Both the position numbers and the translations under genes were made by a program. From the NCBI GenBank assembly GCA_013003285.1, contig JABDJY010000140.1:1-6964 (forward strand): DNA of 6,964 nucleotides, written 5' to 3'. The notes beneath the pieces are model-generated. The model did not search any database. It was not told where the DNA came from and saw only the letters and a program-made list of their open reading frames with translations. Shown one piece after another: positions 6,354 to 6,964 of the stretch. The stretch is from Alphaproteobacteria bacterium (GTDB taxonomy: Bacteria; Pseudomonadota; Alphaproteobacteria; UBA6615). Every line of letters starts with the position of its first letter. The first letter of the stretch is position 1.

Positions 6354-6964
6354 ATGCAATCAATTGGACCGGTAAGCCGCCAAGTTCTCAAATATGCCGC
6401 CGGAATCGCCGTCGCCGTGCCGACGCTGATCGCCGTGTCAGGCGCCGCGAACGGATCGGGTTTTGCGCTGCGCGAGCAAAGCGGCTCCGCCATGGGTAAT
6501 GCCTTTGCCGGCGCCACCGCCGGTGCCGAAGACATCAGTTACATGTTCTTCAACCCCGCCGGGTTGACCCGTCATTCGGGCAACCAAACAAGCTTTGGCG
6601 TGACCTATATCAGCCCGAGTTCCGAATTGACGGGATCGTCTGGCTCGACCGTCCTCAACACGGCCATATCGGGTAGCACGACAAGTGACGATGTGGGTGT
6701 TAACGGCCTGCTGCCGGTGACTTACGGATTCTTCGATCTCCATCCCGACTTTAAGGCGGCGATTGCCATCAATGTGCCATTCGGCCTTGAGACAGATTAT
6801 GAAGCCGACTGGGTCGGCCGCTACCATGCGCTGAACTCCAAAATGTTGACGGTCAACGTTAATCCGGCCGTCGCCTATCGGGTCAATGACTGGTTGTCGT
6901 TGGGCGCCGGCGTGCAGGTCAATTACATCGATGTGAGCCTGACCAACGCGGTCGACTTCGGCAC
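6354..6964 (+). CDS. FadL/TodX-type outer-membrane transport protein, 3' end outside window
   Basis: The first 203 codons of an outer-membrane beta-barrel of the OMPP1/FadL/TodX family (PF03349) are present. Full members are usually 400-450 residues, so about half is seen. These channels take up long-chain fatty acids or hydrophobic aromatic compounds. The N-terminus is a signal peptide (hydrophobic residues about 15-31) ending near A-N-G before SGFALREQSGSAMGNAF (about 35-51), the conserved plug-like start of the mature protein. Next come N67-P68-A69-G-L, the family's NPA motif, then VPFGLETDY and W153-V-G-R-Y-H (about 141-158), then alternating barrel strands. The ATG at 6354 is preceded by AGGGGAA (6340-6346) at suitable spacing. 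The leader of about 250 nt contains the CtrA-like site. Substrate cannot be told from this half. Confidence 0.93.
   Translation, partial: MQSIGPVSRQVLKYAAGIAVAVPTLIAVSGAANGSGFALREQSGSAMGNAFAGATAGAEDISYMFFNPAGLTRHSGNQTSFGVTYISPSSELTGSSGSTVLNTAISGSTTSDDVGVNGLLPVTYGFFDLHPDFKAAIAINVPFGLETDYEADWVGRYHALNSKMLTVNVNPAVAYRVNDWLSLGAGVQVNYIDVSLTNAVDFG

Noticed and set aside
6438..6827. 129-residue minus-strand open frame opposite the FadL-like gene
   Set aside because: The plus strand carries clear FadL family motifs throughout this stretch, so this is a shadow frame.

Overview
The window looks like chromosomal DNA from a high-GC alphaproteobacterium. The codon choice is GC-rich at third positions, the start sites carry ordinary Shine-Dalgarno sequences, and there is a textbook CtrA-type site (TTAA-N7-TTAACC) upstream of the last gene. 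CtrA is an alphaproteobacterial cell-cycle regulator. I see no insertion sequences, phage genes, tRNA/rRNA genes, CRISPR arrays or att sites. The order or family cannot be fixed from this sequence.

Layout. The left part is a minus-strand pair reading right to left: purU (formyltetrahydrofolate deformylase, 2955 to 2083), then 30 nt later a 644-residue alpha/beta-hydrolase-domain protein (2052 to 118). Positions 1-117 lie beyond its stop and hold no supportable gene. A divergent intergenic region (2956-3100) separates purU from a plus-strand series: a FrsA / 2,6-dihydropseudooxynicotine-hydrolase-like alpha/beta hydrolase (3101-4309); a small exported four-cysteine protein of unknown function (4394-5017); a DapA/N-acetylneuraminate-lyase-family protein with a divergent active site (5145-6104); and the first half of a FadL/TodX-type outer-membrane channel (6354 to the window end). 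The longest gene-free stretch is 6105-6353, which holds the CtrA-like site and a short GC palindrome.

How the genes may work together. PurU releases formate from 10-formyl-THF and so belongs to one-carbon metabolism. The two hydrolases and the DapA-like lyase are small-molecule enzymes of unknown substrate, and FadL-type channels import hydrophobic compounds. Together they would suit an uptake-and-breakdown locus for an organic substrate, but the gene order alone does not prove a pathway. The FrsA/DHPONH-like hydrolase beside purU recalls the nicotine-degradation plasmid pAO1, where a C-C hydrolase of this family occurs and purU serves N-methyl-group disposal. This is only an analogy.

I do not see a clearly new multi-gene system. 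The best leads are the DapA-family protein that appears to lack the usual catalytic tyrosines and substrate-binding arginine, the intact CtrA motif ahead of the FadL gene, and the uncharacterised exported four-cysteine protein with a more AT-rich composition than its neighbours.
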